Positions 39,188 through 47,957 of a DNA stretch of 64,000 nucleotides are shown here, in pieces (positions within the stretch are counted from its first letter, which is position 1; every line of letters begins with the position of its first letter). The translations under genes and the position numbers were made by a program. This stretch comes from Crocinitomicaceae bacterium (GTDB lineage: Bacteria; Bacteroidota; Bacteroidia; Flavobacteriales_G; Salibacteraceae). The stretch covers positions 356,029 through 420,028 of the forward strand of contig PAME01000001.1 in the NCBI GenBank assembly GCA_002707155.1, read 5' to 3'. The notes beneath the pieces are model-generated. The model had not been told where the DNA came from and did not search any database. It saw only the letters and a program-made list of their open reading frames with translations.

Positions 39188-39616
39188 TTACTTCACGGTG
39201 GCAATGCACTTTAGTTCTATCGCGATTGGCGTGGGTAATGCATTAATTGCAACTGTAGTTCTGCAAGGTTGATTTTCTTGAAAGTATTCTGCGTATATTC
39301 TATTGAAGGTTTTGAAATCTCTTTTCATATCAACTAAAAAAACAGTCACGTCTACAAGGTTCTCCCAACTTGAGCCAGAAGACTCTAATACCGCCTTAAC
39401 GTTCGCAAAAACACTGTGCACCTGAGCTTCAAAGTCAAACGCTTCAAAATTGCCATTATGATCTAGCTTTAACCCAGGAACAGCGCTATCATTTTCATTC
39501 GATTTTGCAACTCGTGGTCCAACACCAGAAAGAAATAATAAATCGCCTACTTTTCGGGCATGTGGATATGCGCCAACTGCTTTTGGTGCTTTGTGTGAAT
39601 TTATTTTTCCTTCCAT
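39188..39616 (-). CDS. RidA-family protein (2-aminomuconate deaminase-like)
   Basis: 142 residues of the RidA/YjgF fold: KAVGAYPHARKVGDLLFLSG at the N-terminus and QPCRTTVAINALPTPIAIELKCIA at the C-terminus with the family Arg and Glu. The insertion GPRVAKSNENDSAVPGLKLD distinguishes the subgroup that I associate with 2-aminomuconate deaminase of the kynurenine route in Bacteroidota; general imine deaminase is the alternative. It is transcribed alone, divergent from the protease gene. Confidence 0.75.
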   Translation of the reverse strand: MEGKINSHKAPKAVGAYPHARKVGDLLFLSGVGPRVAKSNENDSAVPGLKLDHNGNFEAFDFEAQVHSVFANVKAVLESSGSSWENLVDVTVFLVDMKRDFKTFNRIYAEYFQENQPCRTTVAINALPTPIAIELKCIATVK

Positions 39617-39632
39617 GATTTTGACTTTTTTA

Positions 39633-39640
39633 CAAATATA
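39633..39640 (-). promoter_or_regulatory. -7 element for the RidA gene
   Basis: On the minus strand this reads TATATTTG (TAnnTTTG), 16 bases before the ATG at 39616. Confidence 0.55.
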
Positions 39641-39695
39641 ATTTTCAAGAATGATTCTGTTGCATTGTGCGTATTTTTACAGCAAATAGTACAGA

Positions 39696-41390
39696 ATGAA
39701 AACTAAGATTTTAGGTTTACTGTTTACTCCTATTGCTCTATTCGCGCAGGTAAACAAACCCGATGCGCCTGATTTCATCAAACAAATTGAAGTTGCGCAA
39801 CAGCAGGTGATTGAAATTGCAGCTCCAGAAACGGCTGACTTATTGGCGATGCAGAATTCTGCAATCAAGAACCGAACACTGGTTCCTATGGGAAAAATTG
39901 TTGCGGTGTCCATAAATGAATCTGCAGGAAGACGAGAACAAATTAAGGGTAACTTGATTAGAAAAACGATTGAAATAAAAACCGGCAAAGTAAAAGGCAT
40001 TACCGCCTATTTGACCGAGGTGTTTTTGCCTATAAGCTCAAAACTGTATGTCAGTAATGCTGATGGTAGTCAAATACAAGGTCCTTTTACATTTGATGAC
40101 GTCCGGAATGAAAAGCTGACTCCATCTATGATTGATGGAGCATTTCTGCGAATTACAACTGTTTATCCCGAGCATATTTCAGTTGAGCCCAGCTTTTCTA
40201 TAAATGAACTGGGTTTTAATTTTGGAGACCTTACTGAACCTTTAGTTGATTTTGGATCGAGAGATTTTGATGACTCAGAGAGCTGTCAAGTGAATGCGAA
40301 TTGCACTGAAGGAGAGGATTGGAGAAAGCAACAAAGAGCAGTAGTAAGAATTAAAATGCGAATTCAAAACTTTGAAGGCTGGTGCACTGGAACAATAATG
40401 AACAATACCCAACAAGATTGCACGCCCTATGTGCTTACTGCCGACCATTGCAGAGAACTTGAGGGGCAAGAAGCAAGCGTGGGGAACTATGATGACTGGC
40501 AGTTTTATTTTAATTATGAAGGAGCCGAATGCAAAAACCCCAGAGAGCGCGATGTTTCAATTGGTTCGCTGACAGGATGTAAAAAAATTGCAAACACAAA
40601 AAGAATGGGCTCGGGCGGAGCAGACGCTTTATTACTCAAGCTATCGAGTGATATTGATCAGTTTTATTCACCCTTTTTTGCGGGTTGGCAAAACTATGAT
40701 GAGATAAGCCCAAGTGGAGTTATGATACACCATCCAGCAGGAGACATAAAAAAAATCTCAACGTATAAGACAGCTATCATTGAATCGGAATGGGATGCTA
40801 ATTTTGGTGAAGACACACACTGGCAGGTCTACTGGTCGTCGACTGATAACGGTTTTGGGGTTTCGGAGCCAGGATCTAGCGGTTCGTCATTATGGAACGA
40901 TAAAGGACTTGTAATTGGCCAATTAACTGGTGGTGCATCAGCATGCAAAGAAGATACCGATAAAGGAGTTAGTCCAAGCTTTCCAGACTATTTTGGGAAA
41001 TTTAGTCTGGCTTTTGGATACGAAGGATCTGATACTGAGTCTACCTTATTTTCATATTTAGATGGCAGTAATTATGCTGGTAGTATCGAAGGAATTGACT
41101 GGCCTTGCAACGAAAAGCCACTTGCGCTGCAAGATATTCAAGAGGGTCTTGCAAGTCAAATTTCTATTTTCCCCAATCCATCACAACATGATGTTATTGT
41201 AAGTTTTGGGAATATAAATGTTAAGCAAGTCCTAGTTCATAATAGTCTAGGAGTTGAATTAATCAATATGGATAGTAGAGGAATAAGAGAGCTTACTTTC
41301 GATGTTTCGGAATGGTCAGAAGGTTTTTATTTGGTTCAACTACTAACTGCTGAGCAAGGGCTGATAAACAAAAAAATAATTGTAAAATGA
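39696..41390 (+). CDS. secreted lysyl-endopeptidase-like serine protease with T9SS sorting domain
   Basis: 564 residues: a signal peptide (about 1-18, ending FAQ), a propeptide, then a trypsin-fold protease. The catalytic triad is readable as H251 (LTADHC), D310 (GGADALLLKL) and S395 (GSSGSSLW). Paired cysteines and the order match Achromobacter protease I-type lysyl endopeptidases. The last roughly 75 residues are a type A T9SS sorting domain (ISIFPNPSQHDVIVSFGN, then GFYLVQLLTAEQGLINKKII). It would be exported by Sec and then T9SS to the surface or medium. A lipoprotein gene overlaps its stop by 4 bases. Confidence 0.9.
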   Translation: MKTKILGLLFTPIALFAQVNKPDAPDFIKQIEVAQQQVIEIAAPETADLLAMQNSAIKNRTLVPMGKIVAVSINESAGRREQIKGNLIRKTIEIKTGKVKGITAYLTEVFLPISSKLYVSNADGSQIQGPFTFDDVRNEKLTPSMIDGAFLRITTVYPEHISVEPSFSINELGFNFGDLTEPLVDFGSRDFDDSESCQVNANCTEGEDWRKQQRAVVRIKMRIQNFEGWCTGTIMNNTQQDCTPYVLTADHCRELEGQEASVGNYDDWQFYFNYEGAECKNPRERDVSIGSLTGCKKIANTKRMGSGGADALLLKLSSDIDQFYSPFFAGWQNYDEISPSGVMIHHPAGDIKKISTYKTAIIESEWDANFGEDTHWQVYWSSTDNGFGVSEPGSSGSSLWNDKGLVIGQLTGGASACKEDTDKGVSPSFPDYFGKFSLAFGYEGSDTESTLFSYLDGSNYAGSIEGIDWPCNEKPLALQDIQEGLASQISIFPNPSQHDVIVSFGNINVKQVLVHNSLGVELINMDSRGIRELTFDVSEWSEGFYLVQLLTAEQGLINKKIIVK

Positions 41391-41812
41391 GAATAGCATT
41401 ATTAATTATAGGTGTGGCTTTATTTTTTGGCTGCAAGAATGGGTCAAAATCAACAAAACTCGTTGATGAGTGCCAAGAAATGCTTGTGATTACTCCAGAT
41501 GTTACTGTTCCTATTTCAGAAAACATTGAGGTGACCAAAGTTTTTATGGAAAACGATTGTTTGTTAGTTCGGATTAAGTTTAATGGATGCGAGAACTCCA
41601 ATTTTGATTTAATTCACAATGGTAAGGTGATGAAGAGCCTTCCGCCTCAGGTTAATCTAATGCTAAGACCTATAGACGTGAATTGTGAAAGCACAGCAGA
41701 ATTAGAAAAAGAATTCAAATTTGATATCAAAAAACTACAAGGAATTGGTGGAGATGGGAAGGCGATTATTCGCGTTCAGAACTTCACTGAACCCGTGGTA
41801 TATGAATACTAG
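41387..41812 (+). CDS. small lipoprotein coupled to the protease
   Basis: 141 residues with a lipoprotein signal ending at FFGC (Cys16). The mature part has four further Cys (in VDECQE, ENDCLL, NGCENS and VNCES) and a beta-rich pattern: ITPDVTVPISENIEVTKVFM, then LVRIKFNGCENSNFDLIHNG. Similar small Bacteroidota lipoproteins exist without known function. Its ATG overlaps the protease stop as ATGA, which implies translational coupling; a role in folding, anchoring or inhibiting the protease is a guess. Its 3' end overlaps the convergent gatC by 4 bases. Confidence 0.6.
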   Translation: MRIALLIIGVALFFGCKNGSKSTKLVDECQEMLVITPDVTVPISENIEVTKVFMENDCLLVRIKFNGCENSNFDLIHNGKVMKSLPPQVNLMLRPIDVNCESTAELEKEFKFDIKKLQGIGGDGKAIIRVQNFTEPVVYEY

Positions 41813-42102
41813 CCCTTATTAATAACCTTAGGAACCTTAAAGTAAAAACTGTCTTTTTGGGGAGCATTTTTCAAAGCTTCTTCTTTCGAAATGGTGACTT
41901 TACTTTCATCCAAACGCGTTTTACCTTTTTCGTCCGTCATATAAATTAAAGGCTCAACCCCTTCTGTAGGAACGGATTGTAATTTTTCGATGAAATCGAG
42001 CATTCTAGTTAGGTCGCTTTTAATTGCTGCTTTTTCCTCTCTCTCAAATTCAAGTTTTGAAAGACTAGCTATTTTGTCTATAAGTTCGTTATTAATTTTC
42101 AT
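41809..42102 (-). CDS. gatC: Asp/Glu-tRNA amidotransferase subunit C
   Basis: A 97-residue subunit with the standard layout: MKINNELIDKIASLSKLEFE, the helix FIEKLQSVPTEGVEPLIYMT, and the C-terminal APQKDSFYFKVPKVI that wraps around GatA. It stabilises the GatA-GatB complex. It overlaps plsC by 4 bases on the same strand and the convergent lipoprotein gene by 4 bases. gatA lies about 35 kb away in this window. Confidence 0.9.
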   Translation of the reverse strand: MKINNELIDKIASLSKLEFEREEKAAIKSDLTRMLDFIEKLQSVPTEGVEPLIYMTDEKGKTRLDESKVTISKEEALKNAPQKDSFYFKVPKVINKG

Positions 42103-42848
42103 CGCTTTGGAATTGCCTTTTGAATAATTTCAAATACTTGGTCGCGCAAATCTACAATATCCTTTTCGGTCATTCCCTTTGTTTCTATTGGAGGGTGTAC
42201 AATTGCATGGGCTAAGCCAGGAGAAGCAGGAGCTTTGAGAAAACCTCCATTTTCCAACCGCTTGTAGTTTTGAGTAAACGTAACGGGCACAATTGGCACC
42301 TGTTGTTCTATCGCTAATTTAAAGGCCCCGTTTTTAAATCGTCTCATATTAGGCACATCAACGGGAATTGTACCCTCAGGAAATAAAACCATGCTATTGC
42401 CTTTTTTTAATTCTTCTACTGATCGCAGATATGCATCATGTCCGCTTTTTCTTTTTCTTCTGTCAACAGGAATATTCATGCCTTTGGTAAAAAAAATGTT
42501 GAATAGCGGCCAATTCATTATTTCGGCTTTTCCAATTATGGTAAAATAATCGGGCACCAAAGGATAAATCAGAATAATATCAAAGTAGCTGCTGTGGTTA
42601 CTTACAAGAACATAGGGCGGTTCTGGAAAATTTTTCGTGCCATGTCTTATCAGGACAACTCCTGTAATTAAAGACAGAAACCAAGACCATATTTTTTTGA
42701 GTTTAAACGCGGTTTTATAACGCTTTTTCTTTCCAAATAGGAACAAAAACATTGGGTAAACAATAATCATAGAGATGAGAAACCAAATGAAAAAATAGAT
42801 TTTCCAAAGGATTATAAAAGGACGTTTAATGATTTCCAAAATTGACAT
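42099..42848 (-). CDS. plsC: 1-acyl-sn-glycerol-3-phosphate acyltransferase
   Basis: 249 residues with N-terminal membrane helices (IYFFIWFLISMIIVYPMFLF). The acyltransferase motifs are NHSSYFD (the HxxxxD box), NIPVDRR and FPEGTIP. It adds the second acyl chain to make phosphatidate. The ATG at 42848 lies seven bases from a TATTTTTG element, so the mRNA may be leaderless. gatC overlaps its end by 4 bases. Confidence 0.9.
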   Translation of the reverse strand: MSILEIIKRPFIILWKIYFFIWFLISMIIVYPMFLFLFGKKKRYKTAFKLKKIWSWFLSLITGVVLIRHGTKNFPEPPYVLVSNHSSYFDIILIYPLVPDYFTIIGKAEIMNWPLFNIFFTKGMNIPVDRRKRKSGHDAYLRSVEELKKGNSMVLFPEGTIPVDVPNMRRFKNGAFKLAIEQQVPIVPVTFTQNYKRLENGGFLKAPASPGLAHAIVHPPIETKGMTEKDIVDLRDQVFEIIQKAIPKR

Positions 42849-42855
42849 TGCAGCA

Positions 42856-42863
42856 CAAAAATA
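42856..42863 (-). promoter_or_regulatory. -7 element for plsC-gatC
   Basis: On the minus strand this reads TATTTTTG (TAnnTTTG). It ends seven bases before the plsC ATG, so the leader would be about one base. Confidence 0.55.
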
Positions 42864-42925
42864 GACTTATATTATTTTTATAAAGTGCTATTAGCATCAT
42901 ATGAGTATTTATATTGGTCCTATTT

Positions 42926-42933
42926 TAACTTTG
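42926..42933 (+). promoter_or_regulatory. -7 element for trpS
   Basis: TAACTTTG (TAnnTTTG), 17 bases before the ATG at 42951. Confidence 0.55.
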
Positions 42934-42950
42934 CACCTTAAATAGGAAAG

Positions 42951-43928
42951 ATGTCAAGAATATTAACAGGGATACAAAGTACAGGAACACCACATTTGGG
43001 TAATATTTTGGGTGCAATTGCACCAGCCATAAAAATGGCAAATGATCCAAAAAACGAGTCTTTTTTGTTTATTGCTGACTTGCACTCCATGACGCAGATT
43101 AGAGATGGCAAAGAATTAAGCGACAACACATATAGTGTTGCAGCAGCTTGGTTGGCCTTTGGTTTAGATGCGAGTAAAACAGTTTTTTACCGTCAGAGTG
43201 ATGTGCCCGAAACAGCTGAATTATCGTGGTATTTAAGCTGTTATTATCCCTATCAGCGACTAACATTGGCGCACTCTTTTAAAGACAAAGCAGATCGATT
43301 GGCGGATGTGAATGCCGGTCTTTTTGTGTATCCAATGCTAATGGCCGCTGATATATTGTTGTATGACATTGATTATGTACCGGTAGGAAAAGATCAATTA
43401 CAGCATTTAGAAATGACACGAGATGTAGCCAGCCGTTTTAACCATAAGCAAGGCGATACTTTTGTAATTCCCAAGGACTTAGTTCAAGAAGAAACGATGC
43501 TAATTCCTGGAAGAGATGGGCATAAAATGAGTAAGTCCAGAGACAATATCATTAATATCTTTTTGCCAGAAAAGCAACTGAAAAAACAAGTGAATCAAAT
43601 AGTTACTGATTCGACTCCTTTAGAAGACCCAAAGAATCCAGAAACATGCAATGCATTCGCAATTTATAATCTACTGGCCACTGATGAAATGGTTAATGAA
43701 ATGCGCAAAAAGTACCGTGACGGGGGTTACGGTTTTGGACATGTTAAACGGGACATTTATGAGTTGATTGTAGAAAAATATAAAACTCAAAGGACACTTT
43801 ATGCTGAGTATATGGAGAATAGGGGGGAACTGGACAAAGTGTTAAAGGAAGGCGCTGAAAAGGCTAGGCTTACTGCTAGAGAAGTACTAAACCGCGTTAG
43901 AGTTAAAAGTGGCTATTTGGCACGATAA
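42951..43928 (+). CDS. trpS: tryptophanyl-tRNA synthetase
   Basis: A 325-residue class I synthetase. The HIGH-like motif is PHLGN in SRILTGIQSTGTPHLGNI, and the KMSKS motif is KMSKSRDN. Other conserved parts are PVGKDQLQHLEMTRDVASRF and the C-terminal AREVLNRVRVKSGYL. The length is normal. It charges tRNA-Trp. Its last 16 bases overlap the 3' end of the convergent PKD lipoprotein gene. Confidence 0.95.
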   Translation: MSRILTGIQSTGTPHLGNILGAIAPAIKMANDPKNESFLFIADLHSMTQIRDGKELSDNTYSVAAAWLAFGLDASKTVFYRQSDVPETAELSWYLSCYYPYQRLTLAHSFKDKADRLADVNAGLFVYPMLMAADILLYDIDYVPVGKDQLQHLEMTRDVASRFNHKQGDTFVIPKDLVQEETMLIPGRDGHKMSKSRDNIINIFLPEKQLKKQVNQIVTDSTPLEDPKNPETCNAFAIYNLLATDEMVNEMRKKYRDGGYGFGHVKRDIYELIVEKYKTQRTLYAEYMENRGELDKVLKEGAEKARLTAREVLNRVRVKSGYLAR

Positions 43929-45034
43929 GCAACAGCTATTGAACCCGAAAGATTCTCGACGTTCAATTCCTGGCCATCCAATGAAGTTAGGGTTGTGTTC
44001 GCATGAAATGTAATTTGTTTGGTTGGATTTCCCATTTCATTCTCATCATAATCAGCTACTGATAACAATTCAAACTCATTGTTATCATTTAAATTAGGTC
44101 TAGAATAATACTCTTTACCAGCTGCATCCGTATATTTTAGATATACGGTTCCTAGTTGAAGCTCACCATTTGGATCTTGTCTTGATGCGCTTTTAAAACT
44201 ATAGTTAGCAGCACAAAAAGCATATTCTTCTTTTAAAATTAAGTTTTTACAACGTTGCGATCTTACGCCATTTTCATCAGTAACCGTTAAGCATACTTTC
44301 TCAATACCTTTATTAGGATCCGCTTGATAATCAACATATGGAGTGCTTGCCGTATTACCGCTCTCAAACTCCCAAAGGTAGTTTTGAGGGGCAATGTCTT
44401 TAACGTCTGGTTCGAATGCCAATGAACGTTGGGTTTGCGTAATCAAAAAGTCTGTTGTCGTTTCACTCTTTATATAGATTCTATTTTCAATATTACTTTC
44501 ACAACCTTTAGAGGTCTTTACATTTAACTTCACTTCAAAGAACTCTTGGTCACCAACAAATAAATGAGTTGGGTTTTTTTCCTTACTAATGGTACCGTCG
44601 CCAAATTCCCATTCATAATCAACTTCGATAGCTTTACTGGTAAAGGACTCTTCAGGATTAAATGCAACTTCATATTCATTACCCGCATTTGGATTAGTAA
44701 ATGGCTTGAACCCTGTTCTTAATTCAGGTTCAACCGCTAAACCTTCAACCGCTTCTTTTTCTCCTGTATAAATAATGGTAAAAGATTCAGGGCAACCAGT
44801 TTCGCAATTTTCGGTTTTCAATTCTCCAATGTATTTCGGAACGGTGTTTTCGTTTTCTTCAAACGAACTGTACATGTAGTAATCATTATCTCCTGCGACT
44901 AAATTAACCGGCAATCCATTTACTGTACCTTGAATGTAAAAAGCTGCATTACCGATAACCTCAGGTTGTAATTCTTCCTTTTTGCAACTAGCAAGAATCA
45001 CTAAGAAAGACGCTATGTAAACGAGGAATTTCAT
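43913..45034 (-). CDS. lipoprotein with PKD-like domains, sigma operon
   Basis: 373 residues with a lipoprotein signal ending VILASC (Cys17). Two PKD-like Ig domains are visible: one around EVDYEWEFGDGTISKEKNPT (WxFGDG motif) and a degenerate one around NYLWEFESGNTASTPYVDY. The rest is beta-rich and of unknown family. It is the third gene of an operon with an ECF-type sigma factor and a barrel protein; its start adjoins the barrel gene's stop. It is probably at the outer membrane or cell surface. Its 3' end overlaps the convergent trpS gene by 16 bases. Confidence 0.7.
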   Translation of the reverse strand: MKFLVYIASFLVILASCKKEELQPEVIGNAAFYIQGTVNGLPVNLVAGDNDYYMYSSFEENENTVPKYIGELKTENCETGCPESFTIIYTGEKEAVEGLAVEPELRTGFKPFTNPNAGNEYEVAFNPEESFTSKAIEVDYEWEFGDGTISKEKNPTHLFVGDQEFFEVKLNVKTSKGCESNIENRIYIKSETTTDFLITQTQRSLAFEPDVKDIAPQNYLWEFESGNTASTPYVDYQADPNKGIEKVCLTVTDENGVRSQRCKNLILKEEYAFCAANYSFKSASRQDPNGELQLGTVYLKYTDAAGKEYYSRPNLNDNNEFELLSVADYDENEMGNPTKQITFHANTTLTSLDGQELNVENLSGSIAVAYRAK

Positions 45035-46281
45035 TAGAATCTAAAAGGTGTGTATTTTAATGTAACACGCACTTCCATGTTATTACTATTGTCTTGAACT
45101 TCAAACGCTTCGTTGCTGGTAATATCCATTAAGCCATATTGCACCATACCACCAATAGAAAGGTTTTGATTTAGTTTATAATCGTATCCTAATCTTACTC
45201 CAGCATCTAATTTATTCAACCCATCTTGATAGTTCCAGGTATTCTCTGTAGAATTTGTAGAAGATTGTAAACTTTCCTCGTGTGTTGTAGTTAAGGCGCT
45301 TTTAACACCAGCTAAGTAGCTTAAGCTCGCACCTGCAAATACCGAGTGTTGTCCTTTGATATCATAACGAAGCTCTACTGGTAAATCGATGTAATGTAAA
45401 CGGTTTAAAGCAAGAGTTTCTGTTGTTTCAGTTTTGCCAAATCCGTATTCAGTTTGAGTACGGATAAGCTCAATTCCTTTTCCAGACTTACTTCTATATC
45501 CCAATCCAGTTGAAATTGAAATATTTTGAGTTGCCTCAATATTGTAATAAAAGCCAGCTGCATATAAAAAGTTGTTTGCAGATAATTGACCAGTTGACCC
45601 TAATCCGTTTTCTAGCGTAATCCCACCAAATACTGAAATAGACTGAATATTTCGTTTAGGCATACTTGATTTGTCCACAGGATCAAACCCACTTTCAGCA
45701 AAATCGACTTTTAAAGGGTCCAATGCGCTAGCTTCGATCTTAACGATATTCACCTCGTTGTATTTAGAGTGAAATTCATTCGGTTGATTTGCAGGAACAA
45801 CATCGCCAGTTTTCGATTCAAAAGAAGAGTTGTTTACTTCAACAACTTCTACAGGCAAAGTTTGTCTGTCGTTTCCTGCAACTGCAAGTAATACTTTATT
45901 TATATTGTTAATTTTTGGCTCTTGATTAGTTCTAATATTAGCGCTTTTGTTAAGCGAATTTTTACTTTCTAAACTTCTCGACTCAGCTATTTTAAGTTGA
46001 CCAGAGTTTTCGGAGCTAGTTTGCGTATAACTTGCTTCGGTATCCTGAATCGACTTTCCTGAGCTAGCAATTAGCTGAGCATCGGGAATATTACTTCCAA
46101 TAAGCATCGTACTTAGAAAAAGAGCAGCAGAAGCTAATTTTCCGAGGCTCATCCAGGAAAACTTATCCCTCTCATTTAGCATAGCGTTCATACTATCCCA
46201 AGCATCTTCATTAAATGCATGAGGAGTAGGATTACTTAACCCGTCTCTGAACAGTTCATCTATGTTGCTTTTACTGCTCAT
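45034..46281 (-). CDS. putative trans-envelope protein: cytoplasmic segment, inner-membrane helix, outer-membrane barrel
   Basis: 415 residues with an unusual layout. Residues 1-40 are charged and cytoplasm-like (MSSKSNIDELFRDGLSNPTP, then EDAWDSMNAMLNERDK), followed by one hydrophobic helix at about 43-63 (WMSLGKLASAALFLSTMLIG), a Ser/Asn/Glu-rich linker to about 205, then amphipathic strands that read as a small porin-family barrel ending KYTPFRF with a C-terminal aromatic residue. There is no cleavable signal peptide. It overlaps the upstream sigma factor gene by 4 bases, the place where anti-sigma factors are usually encoded. A role as an envelope-spanning sensor is an inference. Confidence 0.6.
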   Translation of the reverse strand: MSSKSNIDELFRDGLSNPTPHAFNEDAWDSMNAMLNERDKFSWMSLGKLASAALFLSTMLIGSNIPDAQLIASSGKSIQDTEASYTQTSSENSGQLKIAESRSLESKNSLNKSANIRTNQEPKINNINKVLLAVAGNDRQTLPVEVVEVNNSSFESKTGDVVPANQPNEFHSKYNEVNIVKIEASALDPLKVDFAESGFDPVDKSSMPKRNIQSISVFGGITLENGLGSTGQLSANNFLYAAGFYYNIEATQNISISTGLGYRSKSGKGIELIRTQTEYGFGKTETTETLALNRLHYIDLPVELRYDIKGQHSVFAGASLSYLAGVKSALTTTHEESLQSSTNSTENTWNYQDGLNKLDAGVRLGYDYKLNQNLSIGGMVQYGLMDITSNEAFEVQDNSNNMEVRVTLKYTPFRF

Positions 46282-46853
46282 AAATTACCGGCTCTTAACG
46301 CTTCTTGCTCAACAGACTGAGCGATTAATTCTCTTAATTTTTTTCTAGCAAAAGATACGTGCCATTTCGATGTACCATCAGAAATTTCAAGCATTTCAGC
46401 AATTTCTTTGTGCGAATAACCGTCAACCGCAAAAAGAACAAATACTTTTTTACTTTCGGTAGGCAACCTATCAATAAAGCCCAACAACTCTTCTGCTTCA
46501 AACTTTAGATCGGCTGCATTGTATTCTACCCAACTATTTTCGGTTCCATCATTCTGGATATCCTTAAATTGAATAATACTTTTCTCTTTGCTGTTTTTTC
46601 GGTAGTCGTCTATTATCGTGTTGATCATTATTCTTCTAATCCAAGCTTCAAATGGACGGTCTCCCTTAAAAGAGTCTAGCTTAGTTACAATCTTCATAAA
46701 ACCTTGGTTAAGAAGGAACTCTGCGTCTTCTTTGTTTTTTTCATAACGCAGGCAAATACTGAGCAGAATACTATAGCATTGCTTGTAAAGTAAAAATTGC
46801 GACTTGCGTTTGTTTGCAATACAACCTTCTAATATTTCGTTACTTATTTCCAA
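46278..46853 (-). CDS. ECF-type (sigma-70 family) RNA polymerase sigma factor
   Basis: 191 residues. Region 2 has KNKEDAEFLLNQGFMKIVTK, then FKGDRPFEAWIRRIMINTII; region 4 has LPTESKKVFVLFAVDGYSHK and EIAEMLEISDGTSKWHVSFARKKLRE with its helix-turn-helix. This is the size and layout of Bacteroidota ECF sigma factors controlling envelope genes. The GTSKWH sequence is common in Bacteroidota members of this group. Its own -7 element is of the housekeeping type. It is coupled by 4-base overlap to the barrel gene. Confidence 0.9.
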   Translation of the reverse strand: MEISNEILEGCIANKRKSQFLLYKQCYSILLSICLRYEKNKEDAEFLLNQGFMKIVTKLDSFKGDRPFEAWIRRIMINTIIDDYRKNSKEKSIIQFKDIQNDGTENSWVEYNAADLKFEAEELLGFIDRLPTESKKVFVLFAVDGYSHKEIAEMLEISDGTSKWHVSFARKKLRELIAQSVEQEALRAGNL

Positions 46854-46875
46854 TTTGGTAAATTCTGATACCTTA

Positions 46876-46883
46876 CAAATATA
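46876..46883 (-). promoter_or_regulatory. -7 element for the sigma-factor operon
   Basis: On the minus strand this reads TATATTTG (TAnnTTTG), 22 bases before the sigma gene's ATG. Confidence 0.55.
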
Positions 46884-46915
46884 AGCTCTTGATTAACATG
46901 ATTTTGACTTTTTAT

Positions 46916-47911
46916 TTAATCTATAATTATTGTTTGGCTAAATGTCTTCTCTTCGCCAATTAACCGGAGTATGTAAGTTCCTTTATTCATTGAAGAAACA
47001 TCTATTTCATTTCGCCCAATAACTATGCTACCACTCTTTTTTAAGGATCCAGAAATGTCATAAATACTCAATAAACTATAGTTATTTTCATTAATTACGG
47101 TTAAAGTTGATTTAGCGGGTATCGGAAATATTGTGGTAGCTCGATTTTCCAAACTTTCCTCAATATCCAATGCATTTGTAAGCCCATAAGATCGAGTTCC
47201 AGTAACCCAAAAAGTTAACTCATTTTTTAATGTTGAAGGATTTACAATATAGCCAGAAGATTTTTTTCCAGGAGAATTCACAATTATTTTTACTTCTTCA
47301 TTGGGTAAGTCGGAGAAAGCATATAGACCCGAACCATCAGAATTAGTAAGTGCTATTAGTTCATTTTTCAAATTATAGACAAGCAGAGCAGCATTAATAA
47401 CGGGGTCACCTTCATTATATCCTGGGACATCGGTACCGAATTTTATAGAGCCATTAAGTGCTTCATTTCCTGTAGTAGCGACAATCGGAGTTAAATTGAT
47501 GTTTTTGTTGGAAACGGTTCCTTGGATGTAGCAAGCTTTTGACAAAGACCAAATCGCACTGTCTCCATAATAGGTTGGTGAATATCGCTTTTTTAAAGAA
47601 TAAGTCATTGGTTCAGCAGAAAGGTAGTAAGTGCCTTCTTCCAAATCGTGAATACGGTAATTGCCGCTGTTTGAATTGGTTTGCGTGGCTTTTACAAATT
47701 GTAATGTATTTGGACTAGACTCCTTGAATACCGAAACCCAAACCGAATCTGCAGGTAATCCTGAGGCTAGAATTGTTCCACTAATCTCAGCATTTGAACC
47801 AGCTAATTCTCCAAGAAATCGAGAGTATGGAGGAACCTCAACATTTGCCTGTTGTGCTTTGCCAAAAAAACCAAAAGCTATTAAAAGCGTGAGTATTAAA
47901 AGTCTATTCAT
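46916..47911 (-). CDS. secreted protein with T9SS sorting domain
   Basis: About 331 residues from the ATG at 47911 (MNRLLILTLLIAFGFFGKAQ is a clear signal peptide); the longer frame up to 48025 has no signal and is not favoured. The middle has repeated carboxypeptidase-regulatory-like segments, such as AEISGTILASGLPADSVWVS and GNYRIHDLEEGTYYLSAEP, then SGLYAFSDLPNEEVKIIV. The tail is a type A sorting domain: TIFPIPAKSTLTVINENN and NKGTYILRLIGEEKTFSQTI. No enzymatic domain is seen. It is a surface or secreted protein of unknown role. Confidence 0.75.
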   Translation of the reverse strand: MNRLLILTLLIAFGFFGKAQQANVEVPPYSRFLGELAGSNAEISGTILASGLPADSVWVSVFKESSPNTLQFVKATQTNSNSGNYRIHDLEEGTYYLSAEPMTYSLKKRYSPTYYGDSAIWSLSKACYIQGTVSNKNINLTPIVATTGNEALNGSIKFGTDVPGYNEGDPVINAALLVYNLKNELIALTNSDGSGLYAFSDLPNEEVKIIVNSPGKKSSGYIVNPSTLKNELTFWVTGTRSYGLTNALDIEESLENRATTIFPIPAKSTLTVINENNYSLLSIYDISGSLKKSGSIVIGRNEIDVSSMNKGTYILRLIGEEKTFSQTIIID

Positions 47912-47957
47912 GATACTGTAAAGATGTAGACGTAAAATCTTGTTCAAAAGTTGGCTG

